Source: Periconia sp. R9002 (taxonomy: Eukaryota; Ascomycota; Dothideomycetes; Pleosporales; Periconiaceae). From it: a stretch of DNA of 22,621 nt. Positions 8,464 through 18,542 of this stretch are shown piece after piece. The notes beneath the pieces were generated by a model. The model did not search any database. It was not told the DNA's origin and saw only the letters and a list, made by a program, of their open reading frames with translations. The translations under genes and the position numbers were made by a program. Each line of letters begins with the position of its first letter. Position 1 is the stretch's first letter. Where the stretch lies: positions 1 to 22,621 of the forward strand of contig JAMAHW010000183.1 of NCBI GenBank assembly GCA_023627715.1, read 5' to 3'.

Positions 8464-10024
8464 CCTGCCCGCTAAGAGACTTCCACTTCAATTCACTATT
8501 GCGTTCTGCGGAAGCTAAACAATATGGAAGTACAATAAAGTGTGTATGCAATGTCTGGATTGTGTAGGATACGTATGTGGTTAAAAGTGATCAGAGGGCT
8601 GTTATGTAGGTCGGGGTATGAAATGTGGAAGACAAGATGTTTGACCTTGTTTTGAAAAGCTACCATTCAACGTATTCTAACCCATCACAGAATCATTCTA
8701 TTAGTGGCTAGCTCATGCCATGTTTGTAATCCTTCCACATTGGTATCGGCTTTATGCCCGTGTCTCTAGGCTTCCGTCATGAATGCAGGTCTAATTACAG
8801 TTCTGGGAATGCCTACACTAGACTTCTAGTGCGTTATAGAGCCGCCAATGTTAGATCAGCGAACGCTTACAAATAAGGTGTTCCCTCTTGAACGCGTTCG
8901 TGATGGAATGAGATGCGTGGAAGACTCAAGGGAATACGGGGTCGATAGTGTGAAAGCGGGCTCATCAACGTGTCCAAAGCTACAGGTTTCATGAAGCATC
9001 AAATAGCATACCGGAAAATCTCATCGATTTTGATCCAATGATAGACATACGTTGAGAAACGCAAGGAAGTGTCCTCAATTCCCCTTTTAATTACACGGCC
9101 GATGATTTCACGCTCCTGAGAAGGCTTTCCCTCCAATAGGGCATCTAGTCATTGTATCATATTTTTTATATCAAGGTCTTGGTACGACCTCTTGAACCGA
9201 TAAAATGCAAGTAGCGTTTACATCTCAACTGTCCCAAAATCACATTACTCAACCCTATGATCTGATACGGGAATGTGGGCCATCTTCCTAGTGGCTTGCT
9301 TCATATCTTGCCAGAAACGTAACAAATTACGCAGCTTGCCCAAGGTATACGCTCTAGAGGTTATTTGACCTACGCAGTCAAAGCCGCTGAGGTGCCCGGA
9401 GTTCTCTGTAATTCGTACTTCGCTTCCCAACAATCATTGTATTTGTAATCTGCGTACCGTCATCACCTTACTAATATAATCCTTCGTTGAATCATAAGCA
9501 ATTGAACGGTGTAATCTTATCTACATTGTGGTTGTTCGTATACTCCCGGTAGAATGGCGTGATAAGATTCATTGATTACGGACAAAAGCCGGCTTAATTT
9601 ACGTACTTGCGCAAAAAGCAAGCTGCAAAAAATCGGCTTCCACTGCTCACTTCTCTTTGCACAGCAGTGTTCTGGTATATAACTGGCGCTGCTAACTTCC
9701 CATCCTATGTAAGTATAGCTAAATTGGCCACTGATACTGTCTCAGCGATTTCAGAAGAGGCTATATTAGAGTCTACATACGGCATTGCGTAACGGAATGT
9801 GCAGAAAAGAAGCTAGATACTTCGAATATGGCGGAGATACCGGGCTTTAGGGCGTGTTGATTAGACATCTATCCTTGTACACGATGCATGAATGAATACA
9901 TATACAGGCAAAGCAGCCTTCGTTGAAAAAGCGAACAGATTTACCTCACTGCCAGCATCTTTGGTCTTGCTTTACTTTGCTTTCGCCCATTAATAACCGG
10001 CAACCTCTATTGCTTGTTGAAACA
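8464..10024. other. Gene-poor spacer
   Basis: About 1.56 kb without a recognised gene. The minus frame 9245-9433 reads a protein-like but unidentified 62-residue sequence with no ATG start (TTG only). The plus frame 9607-9792 also has no recognised motif. Confidence 0.45.
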
Positions 10025-10990
10025 ATGAACGGAAGAGTAGTCCCCATCAAAGCCGTTTTCGGGGGCTACGCCTTCCCCAAGGATACGTTTTCGGACCCTT
10101 CGACAATCTCAGAAGCCCTTTCTATCCTCCACCGCTCCGAAGTCACTAATATTGACACCGCGCGTTTGTACGTGGGCTCCGAGGAAGCTCTTGGCAAGCA
10201 GCCCGCTCGTACATCGTTCACTATCGACACTAAGCTACCAGGCGGCTTTAACCCGGGCAGCGCTACGAAAGAGGGCGTGCTGCGCGATGTTCAGGACTCT
10301 CTAGCTAGATTGCAAGTGTCTCGGGTTGATATCTTGTACATCCATGCGCCGGACGACACAGTGCCTATTGAAGAGACACTGGAAGGTATCGACGAAGCGT
10401 ATAAAAGAGGCTGGTTTAAGCGTTTTGGTCTCTCAAACTTCACTACACAGCAAGTCCAGCGTATCTACGATGTCGCAAAAGAAAGAAGCTATGTTCTGCC
10501 TACTGTCTATCAAGCAAACTACTCTCCGGTAGCCCGCCACCTTGAAACTATCCTCTTCCCCACGCTGCGTAAGCTTGGCATGTCTATCTACGTATATTCG
10601 CCGCTTGCAGGAGGCTTCCTAGCTAAGACGCCCGCCGACCTAGATGCCGGTGCAGGCCGCTTCAACGCACAGGTTATGGGTGGTATGTACTTACGGTTGT
10701 ACGGCAAGCCATCGCTGCGAGCGGCGTTGGACGAGTGGAACGCCATTGCCGAGGCTGAGGGTGTGAGTAAGGCAGAGTTGGCGTACCGGTGGGTTGGGCA
10801 TAACTCTGCGCTTACCGAGTCAGGGGATGCAGTTATCTTTGGGGTGAGCAAATTGGCGCAGATTGAAGAAACGGCAAAATGGTTGAAGAAGGGCGGGTTA
10901 AGTAAAGAGTCAGTGGAAAGGATCGAAAAGCTTTGGCACAGCGTTAAGGATGAAGCACCTGTTGACAACCTTGGGGCAAATAAGGTGTGA
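10025..10990 (+). CDS. Aldo-keto reductase (AKR7-like)
   Basis: A single-exon gene of 321 residues starting at the ATG at 10025; the frame is open upstream but contains no earlier ATG. The catalytic tetrad is visible: D44 (NIDTA), Y49 (LYVGSE), K70 (IDTKLPGG) and H107 (LYIHAPD). Later FGLSNF, QANYSPVAR and YSPLAGGFL match the barrel strands of AKR7-type aflatoxin-aldehyde-reductase relatives. The C-terminal cofactor region has VIFGVSKLAQIEE. It should reduce aldehydes or ketones with NADPH in the cytosol; substrate unknown. Confidence 0.93.
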   Translation: MNGRVVPIKAVFGGYAFPKDTFSDPSTISEALSILHRSEVTNIDTARLYVGSEEALGKQPARTSFTIDTKLPGGFNPGSATKEGVLRDVQDSLARLQVSRVDILYIHAPDDTVPIEETLEGIDEAYKRGWFKRFGLSNFTTQQVQRIYDVAKERSYVLPTVYQANYSPVARHLETILFPTLRKLGMSIYVYSPLAGGFLAKTPADLDAGAGRFNAQVMGGMYLRLYGKPSLRAALDEWNAIAEAEGVSKAELAYRWVGHNSALTESGDAVIFGVSKLAQIEETAKWLKKGGLSKESVERIEKLWHSVKDEAPVDNLGANKV

Positions 10991-11018
10991 GCGGCGGCGT
11001 GTTTGTAGGTGCTCCCGG

Positions 11019-11220
11019 TTATAAAGCTTCCACGTCTGAGGATAGAATACCTTCAAGAATGGCACGTACTGCTTTGTTAGGAGACGCTCTGATCTCGCCC
11101 TCACTCTCAGAGTCAAGGCTCCTTAGATCTCCCTTGAATTTGTAGAGCTGCTCTTTATACTGAAACAAATGTATCTGGTTTTTTATACCGCTAAAATGCT
11201 GTTGAGGCGTGAAGAAAAAC
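11019..11220 (-). pseudogene. Unidentified open minus-strand fragment lacking a start
   Basis: From an AG-ended pyrimidine-rich site near 11220 to a TAA at 11019-11021 the minus strand is open for about 66 codons. It reads a charged, helical-looking sequence (FQYKEQLYKFKGDLRSL, then KAVRAILEGILSSDVEAL). There is no methionine, so it would be a terminal exon or a gene remnant. The family was not recognised. It is tail-to-tail with the aldo-keto reductase gene, 28 bp beyond its stop. Confidence 0.3.
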
Positions 11221-12781
11221 TAAGATCGAGAGTGGCGCGTACGCCAAACCTCCAGTCTGCGCTTTGCCTACGCGGACTCCGCTTGTGCTATACCTCAGAC
11301 AAGAACGTCCAATACCGCGATATGCCCACGGCCATGAGTTACCAAGCATAGAAACAACTGTACGGTCGTTCGAGCCGAAGAGCTGATTTTCATGCAGTAA
11401 GCGAGGATTAGCACACATACACCATAGGAACACAACAGTACCACAAAACAGCTAGGACGGCTTTCCGCAGCAGTTGCTAGGATAACCGCATACCGAAGAT
11501 TTCGGTAATCAAGCTTTTAGATGGTGATTCAGCATTAGAAGGCAGAGATTGGAAGGGTGCACGATAACGACCAGCCAGGGAACCATGTGATGTCGGAAAG
11601 TGATGCGGCAGTCGGTGGCGCTAATCCTCAACTGTTTGATGGATTATCTCGAAACATCTGAATTGCGTATTGCCATGCCACTTACCCACCCACCACAAAT
11701 GAAGGACAGTGAGCAATACACTTAGCTTATGCTGAAGATTTGGTGTAGGACAGTATATTGTGATACTGGAATCTCATCGAAGGATGTTGATTAGACCTCA
11801 GTCTGCTGTCATGTTCCTCGCCCTACCTTTTTATGATCTTGCTTTATATCCTGGGGTTTACGCTCCTCCAAGTCTTATCGTGCTTTTCTTCGCTATGAAT
11901 ATCTCAGTTTCGCAACAGAACCCCATGGTCCGTTTTGCGCGTTGAGCAAGGCACTGTCGTAGACATCGCGCCGAGGAACAGTTGCACAGACAATGATGGA
12001 TTTTGCTGCAAGCAGAACAATGCAATCTAAAGGACAGTTGTCCGTTTGATGGTGCGAAACCCAATAGAACGGTAGCCAAGTATGAGGATGATTAAAAGAC
12101 TCTATCGAAAATTCTAATCAGATGATGCTTACAATCGGGATTTGGCTAATCTGCATAATCCAAAATGTGTGTAGCCTACCTTATCAGTAGCCAGGGCCCC
12201 AGGTTATTCGTAGCTGAAAATAGTCCTGAACCTCCACCAGCTGAACAAAACCGTTCACGCTCGCTTTGCATAGATGCATGTACGAAATTAGAGGTATTTT
12301 CGAGCTATATCCAATACCGAAAGGCCATATGTTCCGATGGAATGACGCGTCAATAGCGCAGTCGTTCCATTTGGACATACGTCCCTTGGCCTCTTAATCA
12401 ATGAGCTACCGGTTTTCTTCCAAGCTGCCAGGGTGGTGAGAAATAGGATATAGAAACAGGACTTCTATAATTTGTCCAATCTGCTATATCTCTTATCATT
12501 TCCTATAATGGGGAGGTGATCGACATATTAAGCTGGCGTCTCCGACCTCAAACTCGGGCTTCCAACTCGTCCGGCCGACTTCCAACTTGTCCAGTCCAAT
12601 TGGTCCGGTTGACTAGGCTAACTAAATTCAGCATCACGGACAAAAAAGCTCAGGGTTAACCAGTAAGCAGATTGTTTTATTAAGTTGTTAAGAACACAAA
12701 TCATAGATTTAGTTTTCAATCTAAGCTTAAGGACTTCACTCTACATATTCTTTAGTTGTTACAGACGCACCTCAACTCATC
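11221..12781. other. Gene-poor spacer
   Basis: About 1.56 kb with only short unsupported frames (for example 11191-11433 minus, 11760-11945 plus). A degenerate tandem repeat is at 12559-12598. Confidence 0.45.
12559..12598 (+). repeat. 20-bp degenerate tandem duplication
   Basis: Two adjacent 20-mers (12559-12578 and 12579-12598) begin CTTCCAACTYGTCC. A related CCAATTGGTCCGGTTGAC follows. The stretch is GC-rich compared with its surroundings, about 185 bp upstream of the SDR start, and may be a transposon terminus or a regulatory array. Confidence 0.6.
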
Positions 12782-13690
12782 ATGGTTTCCTTTAATTCCA
12801 GAAAAGACATTCCTACTCTCACTGGGAAAGTCATCCTTGTAACTGGTGGCAACATTGGCATAGGTAGACAGAGTATCCTCGAATATGCCCACCACAATCC
12901 CTTGGAAATATGGCTCGCCTGCCGTTCGGCCTCCAGAGCTGAAGCCGCCATAAATAATATACAGTCTGAACTCTCAACTCCAGCCACTATCAAGTTTCTC
13001 GAATTGGACCTCTCCTCACTGTCCTCTGTGGAAGCAGCAGCTAAGAGGGTACTCTCTAAATCCACTCGTCTCGACATCCTTATGATGAACGCAGGCATCA
13101 TGGGTGCAGAACCCTCCCTCTCTCCCGATGGCTACGAAATCCAGTTCGCAACAAATTACCTAGGCCACGCCCTTCTAGCGAAATTACTTCTTCCACTCCT
13201 CGAGAAGACCAGTAAACTACCTAACGCAGATGTCCGCGCTATAATGGTATCTTCGGACGCACACAGCATGGCTCCAAAATCCGGCATACTTTTCGACGCT
13301 CTCAAGACGGACTGCGCCAACATCGGTGCTTTTGAACGCTACGGCCAAACCAAACTCGCAAATCTACTTTGGGCAAGCCATGCTGCGACTTTGTATTCGA
13401 GCATCACATTTGCAGCGGTACATCCGGGGTTTGTACACACGAATCTAATGTCTAGTGCGTCAGGGGTGTCGTCCATTTGGCGCATGGTTTTCATAATTGC
13501 ATCCCCATTTTCAAAGACGCTTGAACAAGGTGCGAAGAATCAGATTTGGGCGTCAGTTGGCAAGGGGGTAGTTAGCGGAGAGTACTATCACCCGGTTGGA
13601 GTGGGAGGGAAGGCGAGTGCACTTGGGAAAGATAAAAAACTGGCCAAAAGGCTATGGGAGTGGACAGAGAAGGAGCTAAATGGGTTCTAA
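12782..13690 (+). CDS. Classical SDR, retinol-dehydrogenase-like
   Basis: A single-exon gene of 302 residues. The cofactor loop is T-G-G-N-I-G-I-G at 21-28, with N-A-G at 103-105, catalytic S157-S158 (MVSSDAH), Y187 and K191 (YGQTK), and HPGFVHTNL after the active site. ACRS (47-50) after the second strand favours NADP. Motifs and length match the fungal RDH/WW-oxidoreductase-like SDR group, which interconverts alcohols and ketones. Hydrophobic residues near 230-245 suggest possible membrane association. Substrate unknown. Confidence 0.92.
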   Translation: MVSFNSRKDIPTLTGKVILVTGGNIGIGRQSILEYAHHNPLEIWLACRSASRAEAAINNIQSELSTPATIKFLELDLSSLSSVEAAAKRVLSKSTRLDILMMNAGIMGAEPSLSPDGYEIQFATNYLGHALLAKLLLPLLEKTSKLPNADVRAIMVSSDAHSMAPKSGILFDALKTDCANIGAFERYGQTKLANLLWASHAATLYSSITFAAVHPGFVHTNLMSSASGVSSIWRMVFIIASPFSKTLEQGAKNQIWASVGKGVVSGEYYHPVGVGGKASALGKDKKLAKRLWEWTEKELNGF

Positions 13691-14223
13691 TCCAGTGTTT
13701 TCATGTGTATAGATTAGGGGTTACGGAAGAATCGATGGCAAGAGAGTCATCGTTACATACGCAAGTAACTTAGACGCTATAATCTCGCCCTTACTTTTAG
13801 ATTGTCAGGACATCGATACAGCGCTTAGACAAAGAGGATCTGTTAAAGACCCTGAAAAAGCCAAGAAATTAGGGAATACGAGGCTAAAGGCAAGATAGGC
13901 GTACTAAGCAAGACTTGGAAAAAGATCAGATGCCCTAATAGGCGGAAAAATAATAATAAACCGGCCGCATCGCCTATTCAGCGAGAACAACAGACTTACA
14001 CTACACTTTCGATCCAATGAATGATCCCGATTATTGTGATTTATCAGAATACCATCCAATCTGACATAAGTACTGTCGCGGAGTCGGACCTATCTCCGGA
14101 TTATGGCCATAGCTCCTTACGGCAGTCACGATCATTTCCTCGGGTTTCATCAAGCACAGCCATCTTTGCATGATTCATTCTCTACTAAGCAAACATATGC
14201 GCATATAATCCTGGCCCGTATCC
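13691..14223. other. Gene-poor spacer with one dispersed repeat copy
   Basis: No supportable gene was found. 13820-13990 is A-rich and may hold a decayed coding fragment, but no family could be named. The inverted copy of the 3681 motif is at 14077-14103. Confidence 0.4.
14077..14103 (-). repeat. Inverted copy of the 3681-3728 motif
   Basis: CGCGGAGTCGGACC followed by TATCTCCGGATTA is the reverse complement of the AATCCGGAGAYARGTCCGACYCCGCG motif seen at 3677-3702. It is 10.4 kb from it and in inverted orientation. Confidence 0.75.
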
Positions 14224-14635
14224 TTAAGCATATTGCCGCAGTAGTATAGGTGCAGGTCACCCAATAACAATTGCACATGCTGTCATCACAGCGCGGCCCT
14301 TCCTATCCTTCAATGCATCATATATCGCAGATGCAAGCAGGGGATGCAAACCTACTATTTTTGGCGATGCAGCTGACGCACCACCAGCGCTGATTGCGAA
14401 CGTAGCCCATATGCGAAATAGCTTTGAATCTCCAGTCATTGCGTCGCAAACGTAAATCGCTGGGCCGATAGTAGGCCCATTAGTGCGTATGAGCCTCAGC
14501 TGTCCAAGGCCAGGCTAGCTGACAGCCAGGTATAAACAGCGCTAGAGCAATCATAGATGGGACACAGAATTCCGGCGTGCTAAGACCGTTGTCACGGACA
14601 TAGCGCTGCTCCAGCCATGAAGACGGTTTCTTAAG
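14224..14635 (-). pseudogene. MFS multidrug-type transporter pseudogene (C-terminal part)
   Basis: Reading down from 14635, one frame gives WLEQRYVRDNG, then STPEFCVPSMIALALFIPG and WTAEAHTH before TAA. This is the cytoplasmic-loop-to-TM pattern of fungal drug/polyamine MFS proteins, where P-E-x-R-x-P is followed by a TM helix and W-T-A-x-x-x-x-H-W. A one-base shift then restores PTIGPAIYVCDAMTG and a small-residue-rich helix to AIYDALKDR and AIVIG. Past a TGA, PAPILLRQYA resembles the usual C-terminal P-x-P-F-x-F-x-R-Y-G tail. At least one frameshift and one or two stops make it non-functional. The N-terminal half was not found upstream. Confidence 0.65.
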
Positions 14636-15286
14636 CCTGCATCACGAATGGTCATACCTGTCATGCGCACCCTGCTACTAGAAATACTAGACTACTTTTG
14701 ATGGAGCAACATGACACATATGACTCCCTAAGGATGAAGTGCCAAGGTCTGAGCGATGTGCAACTTCTGAGGGTGCACGCCTTGAGAGCATTTTATGCGA
14801 ATGAAGCACTTAGACCACGCCCAGTCATGCATATGAGATCCAGCAATTAACTACTAAAGTTTGACTGTGATGCTGCTGTGCTACGCCTTTGATCTCTCTC
14901 TCACTACAATCCTGAGCATTTGCAGGCATGACTAGGATGGCTCAACGTAAGCTCGTGTTGACGCAAATTTAACCTGCGTATGTCGAATATTCAGACTGTT
15001 ATGGCAGGTACATGAGGCTGCTATCCGAATATCTGCTTTAATATGGAGCTGTAAGATTAGGCTACTTTACAAAGTCGCGTCGCTTAATCTGCTGGCAAAT
15101 CAGGGCATACATCTCATCTTTGTTGGTAAGAATTGGGGTGTTCTATATACACAGCAGGGCTTTGATTTACGTATGGTGAAACAACAATATAGGACTCTCC
15201 CTATGTCCCATTCCTATTACGGCGCTTGAATCCTTATAAAAAGCTCACCCATAATATACCGCCTGCTTCGTGCATGCAGCTACTAC
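14636..15286. other. Gene-poor spacer
   Basis: About 650 bp in which no coding sequence, RNA gene or repeat was recognised. The missing N-terminal half of the MFS gene would be expected here but is not visible. Confidence 0.45.
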
Positions 15287-16282
15287 TTAACGAGCATAGA
15301 TCACCTCTCTAATGACAGTTTGGTCATAATTCGCACCACATAAGACAACCACGCTGTTTTCTTGAGAGAGATTCTCCGCAACTTTATTGAAGCCGGCAAG
15401 AGCGAGAGCAGCAGAACCTTCAACAATCATATTCTCATCATAAGCAAGAGCCCTCAAAGCCGCAATGATCTCCTCTTCCTCGCATTCGACGACGTGATCT
15501 ACTACAGACATCGCCAGTGGGAGAGTAATCGTGTCCAGATCAATACCGCCGGCTACGGCGTCAGCCAAGGTGGCTCGATGTTCGGATTCGACTACGTGCC
15601 CGGAAGCCATGGACTCGGCAAGTGCTTTTGAATTGGCTGCAGCAACACCATATATCTTGGTCTGTGGACTGAAAGCCTTCATGACTGCGCCGATGCCGCT
15701 GATCAACCCGCCGCCCCCCATAGCGACGAAAACATTGTCGACTTTATCGCATTGTTCTAGTATCTCGAGTCCAATTGTTCCTTGCCCGGCTATGATGTAG
15801 GGATCATTATAGGGCGAGATATACGTGTAATTCTCTGAAGCGGCGAGCTGTTGCGCGTGCTGTTCGGCCAGGCCCGTTTGAGCACCATGTAGAATCACAT
15901 CCACCCCGTAAGATCTGATTTTCTCCAACTTTGCAGGTACGACTGTCTCAGGAAGCACGACAGTGAGGCTTTTGGAGAGGGCCTGCGATGCATATGAGGC
16001 ACCTATCCCGTGATTGCCTGACGATGCAGTTATAAGTCGCCCGCCAAAGAGCTCAGCAGAGATCTTGGACATCGCGCCTCTAACCTTGAAAGACCCAGTG
16101 AGCTGAAAGTTCTCAGCTTTAAATAGAACGTTCGCGCCGTTACTCTTGCGCGTCATCCTGGATGGAATTAGGGGTGTCTCGTAGATATGGTGGCGAATGC
16201 GGTGCCTTGCTTGTACAGCGCTAGCCGCAATTTCGAAGACTGTGTTCGGCGTCATGTTCTCGCTTGAGGCTGCCGAAGGCAT
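15287..16282 (-). CDS. PLP-dependent threonine/serine dehydratase (catabolic or racemase-like type)
   Basis: A single-exon gene of 331 residues. The PLP Schiff-base lysine is K66 in GSFKVRGA. The substrate loop is SSGNHGIG at 87-94 and the phosphate-binding loop is GGGGL at 189-193, all diagnostic of fold-type II beta-eliminating enzymes. There is no C-terminal ACT/regulatory domain, unlike the biosynthetic Ilv1 enzyme (usually over 500 residues). It therefore fits the short catabolic threonine/serine dehydratase, serine racemase or hydroxyaspartate ammonia-lyase group; the exact substrate cannot be told. No targeting peptide is obvious. It is divergent from the 16593 gene. Confidence 0.93.
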   Translation of the reverse strand: MPSAASSENMTPNTVFEIAASAVQARHRIRHHIYETPLIPSRMTRKSNGANVLFKAENFQLTGSFKVRGAMSKISAELFGGRLITASSGNHGIGASYASQALSKSLTVVLPETVVPAKLEKIRSYGVDVILHGAQTGLAEQHAQQLAASENYTYISPYNDPYIIAGQGTIGLEILEQCDKVDNVFVAMGGGGLISGIGAVMKAFSPQTKIYGVAAANSKALAESMASGHVVESEHRATLADAVAGGIDLDTITLPLAMSVVDHVVECEEEEIIAALRALAYDENMIVEGSAALALAGFNKVAENLSQENSVVVLCGANYDQTVIREVIYAR

Positions 16283-16592
16283 GAATCTGTTTTCGCGGTG
16301 GATGGGAAGTTCTGAGGTCGTGCTTGCTCTTTAATGTTCCATTCTGGATTTTGCGGTCGTCGGTGTTAGAGTGTAACCCCGCTTATCACTAAGACTGGAC
16401 TGGGAATGCATTAATTCGAGACTAGGCCGAAAACTTTTGACATGCAAGGAGATTACAAATTACATGTATTGACCTGCGTTTTACTTGGTGACCAGGAAAA
16501 TTCATCCATATAATGCTTGGTTGCCGGTGATGTATTCTTGATCAGCCGAGCACATGCTCGGGCATCTTCAGTCAAACCTGCGAAGAGTCACC
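16283..16592. promoter_or_regulatory. Shared divergent promoter of dehydratase and unknown gene
   Basis: 310 bp lie between the two divergent start codons, so both genes probably draw on this region. No specific operator was identified. Confidence 0.45.
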
Positions 16593-17010
16593 ATGCCTGG
16601 ACAAGAGAGCACAGCAAACAAAGGTATAACCGAAACCCTCCAACCTACCGCTTTATTCAACATTTCTCACCGACAAAATAGATGTTTCGAGTTCAGCCTC
16701 GGCTAGTTTCCTTGCGGAGTACGAAGTCGAACCGCCAGCCTACAACACACTATTTGCCCCGCCGCAGCCCGAATTAGAGCAACAATGCAACGCCTCCCTC
16801 AAAGGGAAAGATAGTTTCAACTCATCACGGTCGAAATGGGTGATTTTTAGGTCAAAGTGGTCTAATTTTATGAACCGCTGGTCGGAGACGGTCGAAGAGG
16901 AGCGCCAGCGTAAGAAGCAACGAATACAATATGTTACTGCCGAAGAGGCCGACCGCATTACTGGATTAGACAGAAGACGAGATCGAGACTTTAGAAACAG
17001 ACGTACATAA
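16593..17010 (+). CDS. Unknown 119-residue protein, two exons
   Basis: Exons 16593-16623 and 16682-17010 flank a 58-bp intron (GTATAA donor, AATAG acceptor). The start has a good context (GTCACCATGCC). Splicing completes a GAT codon and gives an uninterrupted 119-residue frame. The protein begins S/A-rich (SSSASASF), then EVEPPAYNTLFAPPQPELEQ. A W-rich middle follows (SKWVIFRSKWSNFMNRW). The C-terminus is highly charged and probably helical (ETVEEERQRKKQR, then EEADRITGLDRRRDRDFRNR). No signal peptide, membrane segment or known domain is seen; the basic tail would suit a nuclear or nucleic-acid-associated protein. Conserved-looking composition and a clean frame support a real gene. Family not recognised. 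Confidence 0.65.
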
Positions 17011-17288
17011 AACAGATTGAGGAATAACATGGGATCGTCTCCAGAAATTGCAATGTAATACACATTCCTTTACAATTATCATAATCACAACGAAACGCAT
17101 TAGGCGATGTAAGTAGTAAGTTGTATACGTTTTTCTGAAGTAGTATAGAGAGAATATTGAGTCTGAGGGCTGTAATTATCGTGAACTAAAACGGGCACAA
17201 AGTTATTAACGATTCTAAGATAATGATTGAATAACCAGTTACTGATCAGCAGTACCACCGGTCATAGTTTCAGAATTGGTCGGATATT

Positions 17289-17690
17289 ATGACGCAGAAC
17301 CAGATGTCATCGAAAGGAGATCACAGCATGCCCCAAATGTTAATCCTCTTGCCCACCTATACCTACATAATCAGTGACCCCGCGGCGGACCACTCTTGGC
17401 TCGACTTGATCCCCAATCTCAGGATGCGGGATAACTTGATACGGGCCGCCTGTTCGCTGGATGAGGGTCGGCTTTTCCATGTGCTGTGTGGCTATTAGAG
17501 CGTAGCAGACGAGCTTTCAGGAGTCATTGTCTGGAAGGATTGGTGGGATCCGACAGGGTGGGAGGCCACAACGACGTTTTTTTGCCTGTGGATACTAAGG
17601 GATTGTTGGGATCTCTTCCGATCGACGAACTACTAGCGGACAAGATGGGGTGAGAGGCGGCTCAGTCGTACAACATGGGCTCTAGCAAGA
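17289..17690 (+). pseudogene. DUF3425-type (bZIP-associated) transcription factor pseudogene
   Basis: One plus frame reads the DUF3425 core: DHSWLDLIPNLRMRDNLIRA, an acidic D-E-x-x-L-x-H segment, VIVWKDWWDPTGWEA, then W-x-L-F-R-S-T-N-Y. In this domain these usually read HPWIDLIP-x-P-x-MRDNLI, VWGDPWDPxGWE and LLRSTNYWR. Two in-frame stops interrupt it, TAG at 17496-17498 and TAG at 17631-17633. The second sits exactly where the family has tryptophan (NYW), so TGG-to-TAG decay is likely. The bZIP part normally upstream was not found. This is the remnant of a regulator. Confidence 0.7.
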
Positions 17691-18542
17691 GAGGGGATGC
17701 AATCATGAAAACGTTGTATGGTGTTATATTTAACTAACTTCCCGCTTGTGGATCACCATTTTCCTGTCCTGGAAAAAGTAACCACGATCGCTGCACACTG
17801 GACGCCAGAAACATTATCGTCGGGTACGAGTCTTCGATGGAAACCCTCCTTGCCCTGTTCAGGTATTAACCCTAGTGTCTCCACTCTATGTGGCCGCTTT
17901 TACTAAACAGGGGATCGTACAGGGAAAGCGGTCAGTATAGCTGCAGGTGTAATCGGCTTGCATCGCGCCCCCAGCCGATTGTGTAACATACCCTGCACTT
18001 CCCTCTCGGCTCAACGGACATTAGTGGCGGACATAAGAAAACTCCCTAGACGGTAAATCAGCCAAGCGCTAAGCGTACCGCTTATCCAACCCCAACTCTA
18101 GGGCAACAACCCGGAACATGTCGTTCTCGGGGAGCGTGTGGATTGCTCCGATCTGCTGCCCAAACCTGCGCACTAGCCATCGCGTCAGAGACCAGGACCC
18201 TATGCAATCCATCTATGCCATTAAAGAATCGCGCGATGAAGGTGATCAGCGCGGATGCGGATGTTATCGACTTGCATTAGTGCGAAACGAACTATGTAAT
18301 GTCATCACATGCAGCATTCATTACAATACACCTTCTGTTATACGCATACTGCCTACCGCCGCACGGCCTCCCTCTTGCCGGAGATTCTTCAAACTCCTCT
18401 CGGGTTCACCATGTGCTCTTGAACATCCCACATGGATATCATCCACTCCCCTGCCATTGCTGGCGTACTGATCCTTATTGCAGTATATTCGGGCTTTGAA
18501 TACATGATATCCATGATAATTCAGATGACTGTCACTGAATAT
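17691..18542. other. Gene-poor spacer
   Basis: No supported gene. A short plus frame at 18432-18593 reads a hydrophobic 53-residue sequence that overlaps the PDI 3' end. Frames at 18118-18471 and 18299-18499 have no recognised motif. Confidence 0.4.

Noticed and set aside
9245..9433. Minus-strand 62-codon frame with protein-like composition
   Set aside because: TTG start only, no family resemblance and no plausible neighbouring exon; mentioned only in the spacer note.
11341..11400. Possible tRNA T-loop (GTTCGAGCC)
   Set aside because: No acceptor, D or anticodon stems could be folded around it.
14257..14439. A complete 60-residue minus-strand gene
   Set aside because: It reads as one piece of a longer frameshifted MFS transporter, so it was folded into the pseudogene.
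18118..18499. Overlapping plus-strand frames of 117 and 66 codons
   Set aside because: Cysteine-rich but without a signal peptide or recognisable motif; chance frames in a gene-poor spacer are more likely.
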